64,000 nucleotides of DNA from Circinella umbellata (lineage: Eukaryota; Mucoromycota; Mucoromycetes; Mucorales; Lichtheimiaceae): contig JAIWNF010000004.1 in assembly GCA_025093555.1 (NCBI GenBank), positions 372,001-436,000 of the forward strand. Direction: 5' to 3'. The notes below the pieces were generated by a model, which saw nothing but the letters and a program-made list of their open reading frames with translations, did not search any database and was not told the DNA's origin. The position numbers and the translations under genes were made by a program. This document shows positions 10,947 to 23,254 of the stretch, piece after piece; the stretch's first letter is position 1; every line of letters begins with the position of its first letter.

Positions 10947-13900
10947 ATGACAACGACCGCCCCTGCACCATCTCTTGATTTCAGCATTAACGCTGAGCAG
11001 GTGAATGAAATTACCAAAGCTATTATTAAAGAAGAGCTCGAAACAAATGATGCCATTGCTGCCTTGAAGCCAGAAGAGCGAACTTATGAAAACGTCATTC
11101 CTCGATTGATTCACCTTGAAAACACTTTGTCAGGTATATATAATAGTCATAACATAAAAATAGAGATAGGGTGAATAATACAAGATTACTTATCTTTTTT
11201 GTTGGATACGTCGTATACTAGGCAAAACCCAACTTGTTGGTTCACTCAGTCAAATTTCACCTGACGCAGCCGTCCGCGAAGCATCCGTCGCTGCTGAAAA
11301 AGAATATGAAGATTTCAGTATTGAACAAACTATGCGTCATGATCTTTACGTTGTTATTCAAAGTGTCATTGAAAAAACTGATCGTTCCAAGTTGTCTGCT
11401 GAAGAAGATCGATTACTTACAAAGACTGAACGTAGCTACCGTCGCAACGGTTTACATCTTCCCGAAGATAAGCGTAACGAGTTCAAAGAATTACGTAAGC
11501 GCTTGAGTGAAGTGTGTATTGAGTTTATGAAGAATTGGAGTCGTGAAAGCAGCAGTAAGTTTTTGGTTCCTTTTAAAAAAAAAGAAAGACAAAAGTGTTA
11601 TGATCATTTCTTTTCGAAGGAAGCTTATCTGAAATTATTATTCTCTTTTACTTGTAACTAGCTGTCAAATTTACCAAGGTAACAACAAGTCTAACTTTTA
11701 AAGACAAGGAAGGGATATTTGTATATATTAAAAGAAAAAAAAATGTCTTTTCTGTTTATGTAGGAAGAACTTGAAGGAATGGATGATGATTTCTTGGGTA
11801 CGCATAATACAAGTGTTTTACGTTTCTTTTTTAATTTATTATTAGTTTACTTACGTTTAATCCATATTAACATACAGGTGGATTGCCTACCGAAGAAGAA
11901 GACGGTGTAAAGAAATATGTCCTGACTATGAAGTAAATTAAATAAAAATCAAATTTATTGGGAAAGGCGAGGTGGGATGAATCTTGATATTTAATGACGT
12001 TTATTTAACATTCAACTTTTTTCTAGGTATCCTGGTAAAAATTTTCAACTTCGTCAACTTTGTCAACCATTATTATTACTACTATATACAAATATACTAA
12101 TAAATGTGCTCTTTTCTCCTCTGCACAATTAATTAGATGTTCGACCTGGTAAGACATCTTTCACTTTCCTTTTTTTTTATTTATATTTGCTAATATATAT
12201 TTATTGATAATAATTGTTGAATTTTGGTCAGTACTCAAGATTTGTAAGAACGAAAATACTCGTAAGACTTATATCACTGCATTTGACTCACGTAACAGAG
12301 AAAACATTGTTTTGCTTGAAGAGGTAATTTTTTTGAGGTGGTCAAGTGTCATTCTGGTGTAACAAATGTCACAGCACTATGGCGTAAACTTTTATTCTAA
12401 CAACTTTCAATAATAATAATCATCATCATAATAATAATAGGCTGTTCGTCTTCGTAGACAATGTGCAAAGGTTAGTATTACTTTTGATTAGATGCTACAA
12501 GTCGTTGAAAATTGAAAATTCAAATACTTAGCTTTTTCTTTGTGTGGGCTGTTAGATTTTGGGTTACAAGTCTCATGCTGATTATGTTCTTGAAGTCAAG
12601 ATGGCGAAGACTGTTGAAGCCGTTCGAGATGTAAGTTTTTATCTACGCTGTCTTTTTAATATATATATATATATATAGCTAGCTAGCTAATATAAAAAGG
12701 TAATCAAATTATGGTTTAGTTTGTTGATGATTTGGCCAAGAGATTGCATGAACCCGGTCTCAAAGATATTGAAAAGCTAAAGGATATTAAACAGGTACGT
12801 AATAACAAGCATTTATAGATAGAGGGACAGTGCTTTTTCGTGTTCCTATTACGTTTTTAAACTTACTTTTTTTAATTTGTAATAGAATGAGAAAGCTTCT
12901 CGTGGTGAAGAATTCGATGGAACTTTAAACCCATGGGACACCAGCTACTACGAACGTATTTTATTGGAAAAGGAATACTCTGTTGATCAGGAAGAAATTA
13001 AAAAATATTTTAGTCTTGAGACAACCATCGAAAGTTCGTATAATACGCATAATTTTTTATGTCTATAAACATCCACTCTTACTTATTACGTGACAATTGA
13101 TTAATAATAGAAATGCTTGAGATTTACGAAAAAGTGCTTGGTCTCAAGTTTGTCAAGGTTCCTGCCGATAAAGCCGTCGTATGGCACCCCGATGTTCAAT
13201 TATTTGAATGTTGGGATGCTGTTGAAGATAAAAGCTTTTCGGGCTATATGTATTTGGATTTGTTCCCTCGTGATAGTAAATGTATGTTTTGTTTTGTTTT
13301 ATTTAAGTATATTTATCTCTATACTTTTTAATGTTATACTCATTATTATACATGAATTTTCAACAATAATAGATCCTCATGCTGCTTGTTTCCCAATGCA
13401 ACCTTCTTATATTGCTGATGACGGTTCTCGTGTCGCACCCATTGCTGCTATGGTTGCTAACTTTACAAAGCCGTGAGTAACAAAATAGCAATACATTACT
13501 TTAAATAGTCCAACTAAAACCGGTAATTATACTCTTTTAGAACCGCTGATAAGCCTTCGCTTTTAAAGCACGATGAAGTCGTTACTCTTTTCCATGAATT
13601 GGTAGGATATCTCATTGAACATGTTTCTTGACTTAATGTGAACATAAACTAATAATTTGAACCGGTAAAACATACATATAGGGCCATGTTATGCATCATC
13701 TCTGTAGTCGTACCAGATTTGCTCGGTTCCATGGTACTTCTGTTGAAGGTGACTTTGTTGAAGCACCATCTCAGGTAAAAAATTATCTTCTTGCTTTGAT
13801 CAATTGTTTGGGGAAAGAAATAATAAAATTCTCCATTATCGTTATTTTATTTTATTTTATTGTTTAGATGTTGGAGAACTGGTGTTATGATTATAAATCT

Positions 13901-14654
13901 CTCAAGTATCTTTCCGCTCATTTTGAAACTGGTGAACCTATTTCGGATGAAATCATTGATCGTATCATCAAATCAAAGAATGTAATTGCTGCCTTGTTGA
14001 ACCTTCGCCAATTGTTCTTTGGTATCTTTGATATGGAAATTCATACATCTGAGGATGAAAATCTGGACACTACCAAGATTTATAATTCTTTGCGCGAAAA
14101 GGTTTCACTTGTTAAGGCACCTGAGGTATGTATTTATATTTGGCATAGAATTTACTACTATTCCATACATATATAATATTCACGGACATTTTTTTATTAG
14201 GGCTCATGTGGTCAAGCATCCTTTGGACATCTTATGGGTGGTTATGATTCTGGTAATAATTATATACAGAATTCATTTTATTCACATGATAACAGCGAAT
14301 TTTTTGACTTCTTAAACATATATATTAACTGTTTATGATTTTTTTTTATCACAGGTTATTATGGTTACATGTGGTCTAAGGTGTTCTCGAGTGATATGTT
14401 CTTTAGCAAATTTGAATCTGATACTCTTTCACCAGAAACCGGCTATTCCTACCGTAAATGTATTCTTGAAAAGGGCAGCAGCAAGTAATGTATCAACCCT
14501 AAAAAAATAGCTAATTTCTTTTTCTCGCTTGGCTGTTTATTAATACTAATAACAAACACGTTTTATTAGGGATGGTATGGATTTGTTGGTAGATTTCCTT
14601 GGCCGTGAACCATCATCTGATGCTTTCATGAGAGAAGATATTGGTGTACAATAG
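10947..14654 (+). CDS. M3-family zinc metallopeptidase (thimet oligopeptidase/saccharolysin-like)
   Basis: Twenty exons: 10947-11133, 11222-11554, 11662-11678, 11764-11797, 11878-11932, 12028-12035, 12137-12148, 12232-12323, 12441-12470, 12556-12630, 12720-12794, 12886-13033, 13111-13281, 13373-13472, 13541-13601, 13682-13774, 13868-14125, 14201-14252, 14355-14484, 14570-14654. The product is 671 residues, typical for the family. The zinc site HELGH is at 464-468, with the third ligand E493 in FVEAPSQ. The C-terminal [18 protein letters not shown] segment is the characteristic substrate-binding region. M3 enzymes (yeast Prd1, human THOP1) cleave short peptides in the cytosol or mitochondria, downstream of the proteasome or of presequence processing. 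No targeting signal is obvious, so a cytosolic site is likely. Three very small exons (17, 8 and 12 nt) are required to rebuild the family's KYPD-x-x-P-VLK block. One donor (GTTCGT at 13034) is atypical. Confidence 0.93.
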
Positions 14655-15457
14655 CCGAAAGTCGAAATATGGGCAAATTTATAAATATAGTTATACATCA
14701 GAGTTGGATTTTTTTTTTCATGCTTGTTCAATTTCAATGGGTGTCACCAATAACAACTTTTTGAGCTCAGAAAACGATGTGAATTTTTATATAAATAATA
14801 AAAATTAAAATTATAAAAGTAGGATCTGTACTAAGTTCCAGTCTTTTCGTCTCTACTCTACTTACGAGTACGTACAGTAATTCGAAAACTCATCTTTGAT
14901 AGCACCAATTAAGCTTAGTGTATACATATTATATATCTGTCATCTCATGGTTTCCCTTGATCTCTACATTATCAGCTACATCAGTTGATTATTTTGACTC
15001 TTAGACAATGGCTATCTAGTATCTGGTAAATAAAATGCATTTGAGCTATTATTTGATATATTATAAATAGCCTCTTGATGTAGCTTGTATAAAATGAAGC
15101 TGAATTATATGAAGTACAATGAATGTCTTTTTCTTGTCATATCTTTATTTGAGATCTCTTTGTTTAATTATAGGATAATGTAGCTTATCATTTTATTAGA
15201 ATAATAATCTGCAATTTAGTAAGTGTTTATTTTACATAAAGATTTTTCCAGCCCGAGGCTGATGGGGTGATGTTGTTACTATTATCTTATACTAGCTTTT
15301 ACTAAATGAAAGAGAAAAAAGGCTACTTGGCCAAGACAAATATGTTTAATAGCATAGTTTTAATTTATACATCGTTTTTTTAAAATATTATATATACAGT
15401 TTTCGATTGCGTTATTTTGAAACAGATAGATTTAAGTTGGAGAAAGAATAAAACTAA
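14655..15457. other. Convergent 3' spacer between peptidase and aldolase genes
   Basis: AT-rich DNA between two gene 3' ends, with AATAAA-like strings near 14800 (+) and TTTATT on the aldolase side. No gene seen. Confidence 0.55.
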
Positions 15458-16750
15458 TTACAAAGTATGGACATTTCCAAGATCATGACAAGCTTCTTGA
15501 ACTCGCATAATCATTGACTTTTCAGCAGCTCTAATTACAGCTCGAGGATCATATTGCTTCTTATTGGGAAGCTCGGGTCCTTCCGGATTACCGACTTGAG
15601 TTTGCAAATATTCTTTGTTGGCTTCATAATATTTATGAATACCATCCCAATAAGCCCATTGTGTATCTGTATCCACATTCATCTTTACAACACCATTGCG
15701 CACAGCTTCATGGATTTCTTCTTTAGTTGATCCAGATCCACCATGGAACACAAATAGAACAGGATGTTCCTTATCTGTACCCAGTTGTTTCTTGACATAA
15801 GCTTGATGTTTAGCTAACAATTCGGGATGCAATTTGACATTACCGGGAGCATACGATCCATGAACATTTCCAAAAGCTGCAGCAATTGAAAAGTACTTTG
15901 AAACAGAAGAAAATGCTTTGTAAATATCCCAAATATCCTCGGGTTGAGAGAATAAAGAGCTGTTTTCAACATCTTCATTATTAACACCATCTTCTTCACC
16001 ACCAGTAATACCGATTTCCATTTCTAGCCATTGTTTCATGGGCGCCATGCGTTTCAAATAATCGACACAGATTCGAATATTGTCTTCTTTGGGTTCTTTA
16101 GACAAATCTAACATGTGGGAGGAAAAGAGGGGCTCGCCATGGGCTTTGAAGTATTCTTCATCAGCACGAAGCATACCGTCAAACCACGGTAAGAGGTTCT
16201 TTGCACAATGATCAGTATGTAAAATGACGGGAATACCGTATGCCTTTGCAACAGAACGGACATACTGATAAAAATATGATGAATTTTCGGTTAAATTTTT
16301 AGCAACACAGCTTAATAAAATAAAATAATAGCAATAGTAATAGTAATAGACCACATTCTTACATGTGCACCAGAAATAGCTCCTAGTACTGAAGCCTGTT
16401 GAGAGCTGTTATCGAGGCCTTTTCCAGCGAAAAAATCGGCACCACCATTAGAAAATTGAACCATGATAGGTGAACGAATATCTCTTGCTGCTTCTAACAC
16501 AGCATTTACTGTACTATTTTTGATTTTTTTGTATGTGTTAAAGAGTAAAATCAAATTTAAATATACGAGAAAAATCCCTTCCCTTCTCGCGGTTATAGAT
16601 ATCGATGATGTTGTGGAAAAAAATACAATACCTTGTTGAAGTGGCATTAATGGATGGAATAGCAAAGTTATGCTCTTCAGCATATTGAAAAACCTTTAAT
16701 ACATCATCACCGGTAATAACACCAGCTGGCACAATATCAGCAATACCCAT
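15458..16750 (-). CDS. FBA1: Fructose-1,6-bisphosphate aldolase, class II
   Basis: Three exons: 16632-16750, 16363-16513 and 15458-16264, giving 358 residues, the normal size of fungal class II enzymes. It reversibly cleaves fructose-1,6-bisphosphate to dihydroxyacetone phosphate and glyceraldehyde-3-phosphate in glycolysis and gluconeogenesis, in the cytosol, using a zinc ion. Visible landmarks are the HTDH zinc/catalytic motif (H106-H109), the EMEIGITGGEEDG segment, the NVHGSY and FHGGSGS zinc/phosphate-binding motifs, and the NVDTDTQWA active-site stretch. The first splice joins AG with T to rebuild the NATSTSTVNA sequence expected from yeast Fba1. Class II enzymes are absent from animals. 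Assignment is secure. Confidence 0.97.
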
Positions 16751-18084
16751 TTTTATTTTATTATATGTATTTGAAAAATATGAAGAAAAAGACTTAAAAA
16801 TATATCGTAAACAGGGTTTTAGATATACGATTAATTAACAACTTGACGGGGGTCTACATTTTTGAATTACCAATAATAAAATAAAAATTACAGCCACCAT
16901 AAAAAATAGCACATGATTTTGAATATTAGAAAAACCCATGTTTTTTTACCTTACCCTTATTACATTATGAACCCATCAAAATATATGATTCGGTTTATAT
17001 GAAAGCAATTCAATCGTGTCAGTCCAAAGAATCATGGAAGGTTTATCATGCGTGAAATAGGTTAATTGACTTTTTGGTTTAAGTCCGTAGTGATCGTACT
17101 GGATAATGCCACATTTATGTTAGAAATTCCTTCTTTTACTATTAAAATTCAATTTCAGCATATTCAATTTATTTATTAGGTATAAAAATTAAGTTATTGT
17201 TTATAGTTTAACTGTAGTCAAAAAATATATTTGATACAAAATTGACCAAAATAATAATAGTAATGAGAATATCCAAACATAAAAATTAAGAAGTATCAAG
17301 AAAAGAGAGTCGTGAATGTTGTTCTTTAAGATTACCGACAAAAATTTGATGGCAATTTTAAATGGATTAGAGCTAGAGCTCGGACTTAAATATCTTTACC
17401 AATTATTATTTGACTGTTTATGAACATCCACTTGAACTTTCTTGTCTTGCTATTACTAAGGAAGTGTTTAGGTATTATTGCTGAGATTTACTGGTGGGTA
17501 CAAAGTTTTTCACTCGAAAGCTTATTCTTGGAAACTTCTTGGGTTGATAAACTGTCTTTAAAGAACAGAATTCAAGCTCTGAAATAGTCAGCGCTCAGTA
17601 GTAAATTATAAATACATTATATATAATATATAATATATAATATATAAGAAAATCAGTGTAAAAAATAATCAATGATGTTGTGAACTGTTGTTTTCGAAAG
17701 TTTGCCTTTAATGTTTGTAAAATGCACACATGATGGATATTCGGTTACGTTGAAATTATTTGTTTTATTAATGATGAAATTAATTAAACACACGCTGATT
17801 TCAGCTTATTGCTCTCATCACCTCACAAAGAGAGGTACGTACTGAAAGACCTGCTAGGCAGCAGAAAAAATGTGGAGATGGAGTGAATGTATATATGGGA
17901 TACAAATTAATAAGAGGAAGAAAATAAGGAAAACTGAAATAAAATAAAGTGAAAGGAAGAAATATCTAAATTAGGTGGAGTGGAAACATGGTAAGAGAAA
18001 ATAAAGCACTTGGTTTTTTTTTCTTTATGAATTTGATAATGGTACAGATGATGTGGTTGGGGGTTCTATTTATTGAAGCAAGGA
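16751..18084. other. Aldolase promoter and gene-free DNA
   Basis: Upstream region of the aldolase gene (-), followed by AT-rich spacer with a short ATATAAT tandem run near 17620-17645. Nothing coding recognised. Confidence 0.5.
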
Positions 18085-19110
18085 CTACTGGCCATACTTA
18101 TTTATTGGAGGTGATGGTGAAGTATACTGTTCAGGTCTGCAAGTACGATGTAGTTGATGGAGGATGAAACAAATAATTTTGAGATATAGCCGTTTGTTGA
18201 GTGATTTTGGAGGTGATTTTGGGAGACGATTAAAAACATGGGAGATTGGGTCTTGGATATCGGTGGAAATTGATAAAAGGTATGTACATGGTGGCCAGAA
18301 AGTAGATGTTGTTTGGATCTCCTGGTTGTCGGTTGACAATCAGGACAGGGTTGTTGCTGATGATTAGTGATCCATCCAAGTCGGTAATAAATGCATATAA
18401 TATGCTCTTGGGAAGTCATGGGCAACCAAAGAATTGGATCAACTCTCAATTGTTTGCAACACTAATTTAAAAGTTTGCTGTTGGTGCGTTGGCATCGCTA
18501 ATCATGTATTTCTGTAAAATGGTGTTTAATTGCATTTTTTAGATCTTTTGGTAATATTATCTTCTGTTGGTGTTGTTGTTGTTGACTTCCAAATAGTATT
18601 GTTGCAAATAAAGGTATTCCATGCACAAAGTCATTTAGCTTGTCTGACACGTGAAAGTAAAGCTGTAAATAGGGCATCATCTGGAATGTTATATGCACGA
18701 AATATGAATTTGGCTTGTAGTGTGATATTCGGTTACAGCATCATCCAGTTAAATGCGATACGACACATCAATTGGTACACCTAAATGAGGATCTTAATTG
18801 ATGCAAAACATCGAGGACTATCGTCTTGTGTTTCACTATCTTGCTCCTGTTAAACGCGGAAATAATCCGTTTTTGAAGACAAGAAAGCTCCAGATGACAA
18901 ACTCCCATAACAAAACTGCTAACCATAAGATATTTGATTTTAATACTATACATCGGGTTGTGTAATTCTCTATACTGTTGAACAAATTTATATAAAAAAA
19001 ATTTCCCACGAATTAAAAGTACCTTCAATTGACCCTTAATTTCTTCCGTTTTCTCCCAAGATATCATAATAGAAGACAGCACGCTGTTTGACTCTCTATT
19101 TACTTTCATA
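18085..19110 (-). mobile_element. Decayed C-terminal fragment of a LINE-type reverse transcriptase
   Basis: Minus-strand frames, broken by stops and frameshifts, read in order like the end of a non-LTR retrotransposon polymerase: a helical stretch at about 19110-18770, then a LQAKFIFRAYNIPDDALFTA segment around 18735-18660, then a CPDC-x-(Thr-rich)-HLL zinc-ribbon-like stretch near 18350, then a DPISHVFNRLPKSPP tail. No single frame spans it and no catalytic YxDD block is present, so it is an inactive remnant. Similarity to Mucorales LINE C-termini is from memory of family style, not a search. Confidence 0.5.
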
Positions 19111-21173
19111 GTACATCATCTCGTGATAATAATTAGCTTTGATATTTTCCGGTGATTAAGTGCATAGCATAAAACATATATTTTACTATAGTTTAGTAAG
19201 GAGCTAAGGTGTTCTTTAGTGCCATGAAAAGCACGATGATGAGGTTGCTAGGTGAAATACTTAGCCTCATAGTTCATACTTCACTTATATGATGCAGTAT
19301 TGTCGTTTTTTTTCTCACATTTGTCCTGAATCTTAATGATATTTTCTAAATACCGGAAAATGCATAATGACGTAGTTATACAGCAGTCGATTTTTTAAGG
19401 TGATATGTAGCGAAATGCATTTAATTTAATAAAATAGCGAGGTGTAAATAAAGCAATAATGATAAACGAAAAAAAAAGAAGCTTTTTTTTTTCGCCATTA
19501 TTATTATCCTTCTTCCCTCTTCCTTATGCACGAAAAATTCCGACCCCTTCTTTTTATATTTCACGACCCCTTCCATTTATATGGTGAGTGTCGTTATTTT
19601 TTTTTTTTTCATTTTAGTTATTATACACAAATTCAATTCTTTTAAAAAAGCCCCGCTCCTTGTTTTTCCGTGGTAAATACACTCCTGTAAGATCGTTCAC
19701 TGTATTTATAATAAATATAAGGGTTGCTATGAGAAAACGGTGATGCTGATTACAAAATATGTTCCAAAATGAATATTGTCTCGGAGCGAACAACAAGAAA
19801 ACAGACGATAAACTAATTGGAAGACAGACTATTGGCAGGGATTAATTATGATATTCTTTAGTACTGCTTCTACGCCTGTATCTTAATTGTAATTCTACTT
19901 GTAAATTCCTCTTGCTCTCGTTCCTGCTAATAGCAAGAGTATCATAACTAAATTGTAGTGTACGTAGTGTAATGTAATAATATATAATATATTACAAATT
20001 GTATTATATCTATCTCATTTCGTTTTGACGTATACGATAAAAGGATATACTATTATACAATATTAAGCTCAGTTTTATTTTAAAGCATCTTTAATGTTAA
20101 TATTCCTATATTCTATGTACATATTTTAATGTGAATATAGTTGTCGTCAGTAATTCAAAGTAAGATGGGTAAAAGTAGGGCTATTTGACTCAGCAATCAA
20201 TAGACTTACTCCTTCTTTTTGCCATCCGCCTGGAAGCTATAGGTTGGATGTTGTATTTATAGTTGAATTAATGATGTGCAGAATCACGTTTCAAATACGC
20301 AGTGATTTTTCATATGTAAAAGACTGAACACATAATTAACTTGCTGAATTCATTTTTAAAGAAATACTGTGAACATTCGGTAGGTGCGCCAGTAGTGAGT
20401 AACAATAGCTTCAATAGTGGTTATAGTGTTATTAATAGTACTGTCATTGTAGAGCTTGTCCTTGTTATGGAAACAGTGATGAAACAGCGCTGACAAAAGA
20501 AATTGGTAGCAGTATAAAGTATTACCAATAGTATGCAAGACCTTGTAGACATTTCTAAACATTCAATAAGCAGTAACATCAGGTTATTCGAGAGTATAGA
20601 AGAAGTGTAAGTGTAACAAACCGTGGTTTCACCATGCTGATAATGATAGTGGTTCAACGATCGTCACGCTATATTTCCCGCTCTTTCAGACAGAGAGTTT
20701 CCAACAATGATGTCGATGTCGCATCGATATCAAGATTTGTATATGTATTGATCAACGAAATACGAAACCAAGCACTAGTATCTACATCAAAGCATTGTTT
20801 ATATCAAAAAGAAATAGCAACTAATATTTCATTTTTTAACTCCTACGTACCCCCCCAAAAGAATAATCGATATATAATGGAAATGATGTCGGTGATAGCC
20901 ACATAATGTCATTGATGGTGCTTATTATCAGATAACAAAGATAAAGAGAGATTTTTTTATACTTGTATTATAATTAAAACAAACTTATATGTACAGTTAT
21001 TTTTATTTGAGTTTACTTTGTGCCAGCAAAACAATAAATTGGGGCTTAACAAGCGATGGCAATAACATAGGAGAAAAAAAAAGATGTTAAAGGTGTGCTA
21101 AATGAGGGAAAAAATATTTTTTTTTTGTTTCTTGAAAAAGGGGTATTGCTGTAATATTTTTTTTTTGGTCCAT
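19111..21173. other. Gene-free AT-rich DNA beside the reverse transcriptase remnant
   Basis: Several short open frames occur (for example 20634-20906, +) but none has recognisable domains or splice support. Ends at the malate synthase 3' region with long T tracts. Confidence 0.5.
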
Positions 21174-23254
21174 TTACAACTTGGCAGAGTTGACAGTGGT
21201 AACGATGTCATCATAAAGAAGGGTGGTCAAGAATTCGTTGTACTTTTCGCCAGTAATGTTGGAGGCGAAAGCAGCCTTAGCAGCTTCGTACTTGGTAGAA
21301 GCGTACTTGGCACCCAATTCCTTCTTGATCTTGGCAGTTTCTTCGTCCAAGAGTTGGAGCATGTATTGAGCGTTAGCAACCTTGCCTTCAGCAGTCTTGG
21401 TGTTATGGCGGGCCCATTGCCATAATTGAGAACGGGAAATTTCAGCAGTGGCAGCGTCTTCCATCATGTAGTTGATGGGAACACAACCAACACCTTCCAA
21501 CCAAGAGCGCATGTAAGAAAGACCAACACGGAGGTTGGAACGAATACCTTCTTCAGTGACTTGACCTTCGAAGTTGATGTTCAAGAGATCGTTGCGGGTG
21601 ACACGGACATCGTCACGACGAACGTGGATTTGGTTAGGAGTAGGCATATGTTGATCAAAAGCTTCATAGGCAATGGAAGCTAAGTTGGGATGGGCAACCC
21701 AAGTACTATTTTATATAAGTTAGTATAAAATTATCCTTTTTTCTTAAAAAAAAACTGTATTTATAATGTGTATATATAAAACTCACCCGTCATGACCAGC
21801 AGTGACTTCACGGAGCTTATCAGCACGGACCTTCTTCATGGCAACATCGTTAGCAGCCTTGTCGTCCTTGATAGGAATTTGAGCGGCCATACCACCCATG
21901 GCGTGAACACCACGCTTGTGGCAAGTTTGAATGAGCAAGCGGACATAGGCATCCATGAAGGGAACGGTCATGGTGACTTGCGAACGATCAGGAAGAGTGA
22001 AGTCAGGGTGTTGACGGAAACGCTTGATGAAGGAGAAGATGTAATCCCAACGACCACAGTTCAAACCAGCAGAGTGATCACGTAATTCGTAGATAATTTC
22101 GTCCATTTCGAAGGCGGCCATGATAGTTTCAATCAAGACAGTACCACGGATGGTACCACGAGGAATTTGGATCATATCTTGAGCAACGTTGAAAATATCG
22201 TTCCAGAGTCTAATATCCAACACAAAATTGTTTTAGTTCCTTAAACTCTTTTTGTTTCATATTAAAATCTCCCCTTCCCCTCTTTTTTTTTATCCAATTA
22301 TTCCAAATCCTTTAATAATTCTGAGTCTTACCTGGCTTCAAGATGGGATTCCATCTTGGGAAGATAGAAGTAGGGACCCTTACCACGCTTGATTAATTCC
22401 TTAGCATTGTGGAAGAAGTAAAGACCGAAATCAAAGATGGAAGCGGAGGTAGGTTCACCATCAACCAAAAGATGAGATTCAACCATATGCCAACCTCTGG
22501 GTCTATAATATAAAATGTGTCAGCATCGGTTTTTCTATGGCGGAGTTACTCTTTCACATGCGAATCATTTGTATTTTTTATTTTTTTGATCCTTACCTGA
22601 CAAGGAGGACAGCAAGTTTACCATCCTTACGCAAGCTGTATTGCTTGCCGTTAGGGTTGCTGAAAGCGATGGTTTCACGGATAGCATCACGCATGTTGAC
22701 TTGACCGTCAATCATGTTGAACCAAGTTGGAGAAGAGGAATCTAATATATCACCACCACAATAATAATAATACAATGCGCATAAGCGGCGTGAGAAAAAT
22801 AAATATATACAAAACAAAAACATGGATAATATATCAAATTTCCATAAGTAAATCAAAGAAGATGTAACACAAAAATACCTTCGAAATCAGCCATGAAGGT
22901 CTTAGCGCCAGAGTTCAAGGCGTTGATAACCATCTTACGGTCAACAGGACCGGTAATTTCGACACGACGATCTTGGAGACCAGGTGCGGGAACGGCAGCA
23001 CGCCAGTTAGGATCTTCACGAATATAAGCAGTTTCGGGCAAGAAATCGGGCAAGACACCACGGTCAAGAGCTTCTTGACGGTAGACACGCTTTTGCATAA
23101 GAGCCTTACGGGTAGGGTTGAAGATGCGTTGCAAAGTAGCAACGAATTGCAAAGCTTCAGGAGTGAGGATTTCAGCTTGTGCGGGAGTGACAGCACCAAG
23201 AACGGCAACGCCGGGAACGGTCGACTTGAAAGGAACTGAGGTTTGAGTAGACAT
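21174..23254 (-). CDS. Malate synthase, glyoxylate cycle, peroxisomal
   Basis: Five exons: 22879-23254, 22597-22741, 22332-22502, 21787-22209 and 21174-21705, giving 548 residues. It condenses glyoxylate with acetyl-CoA to give malate and CoA, allowing growth on fatty acids and C2 compounds. Recognisable blocks are the [21 protein letters not shown] segment around 118-138, the RPRGWHM block with the catalytic-region arginine (about 174-180), [13 protein letters not shown], the [10 protein letters not shown] stretch and the [12 protein letters not shown] segment. The C-terminus -SAKL is a type 1 peroxisomal targeting signal, so it is likely imported into peroxisomes/glyoxysomes. Codon choice is strongly biased (AAG, GTC, ACC, TTC), unlike neighbouring genes, suggesting high expression. 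Every intron junction rebuilds conserved sequence in frame. Confidence 0.97.
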
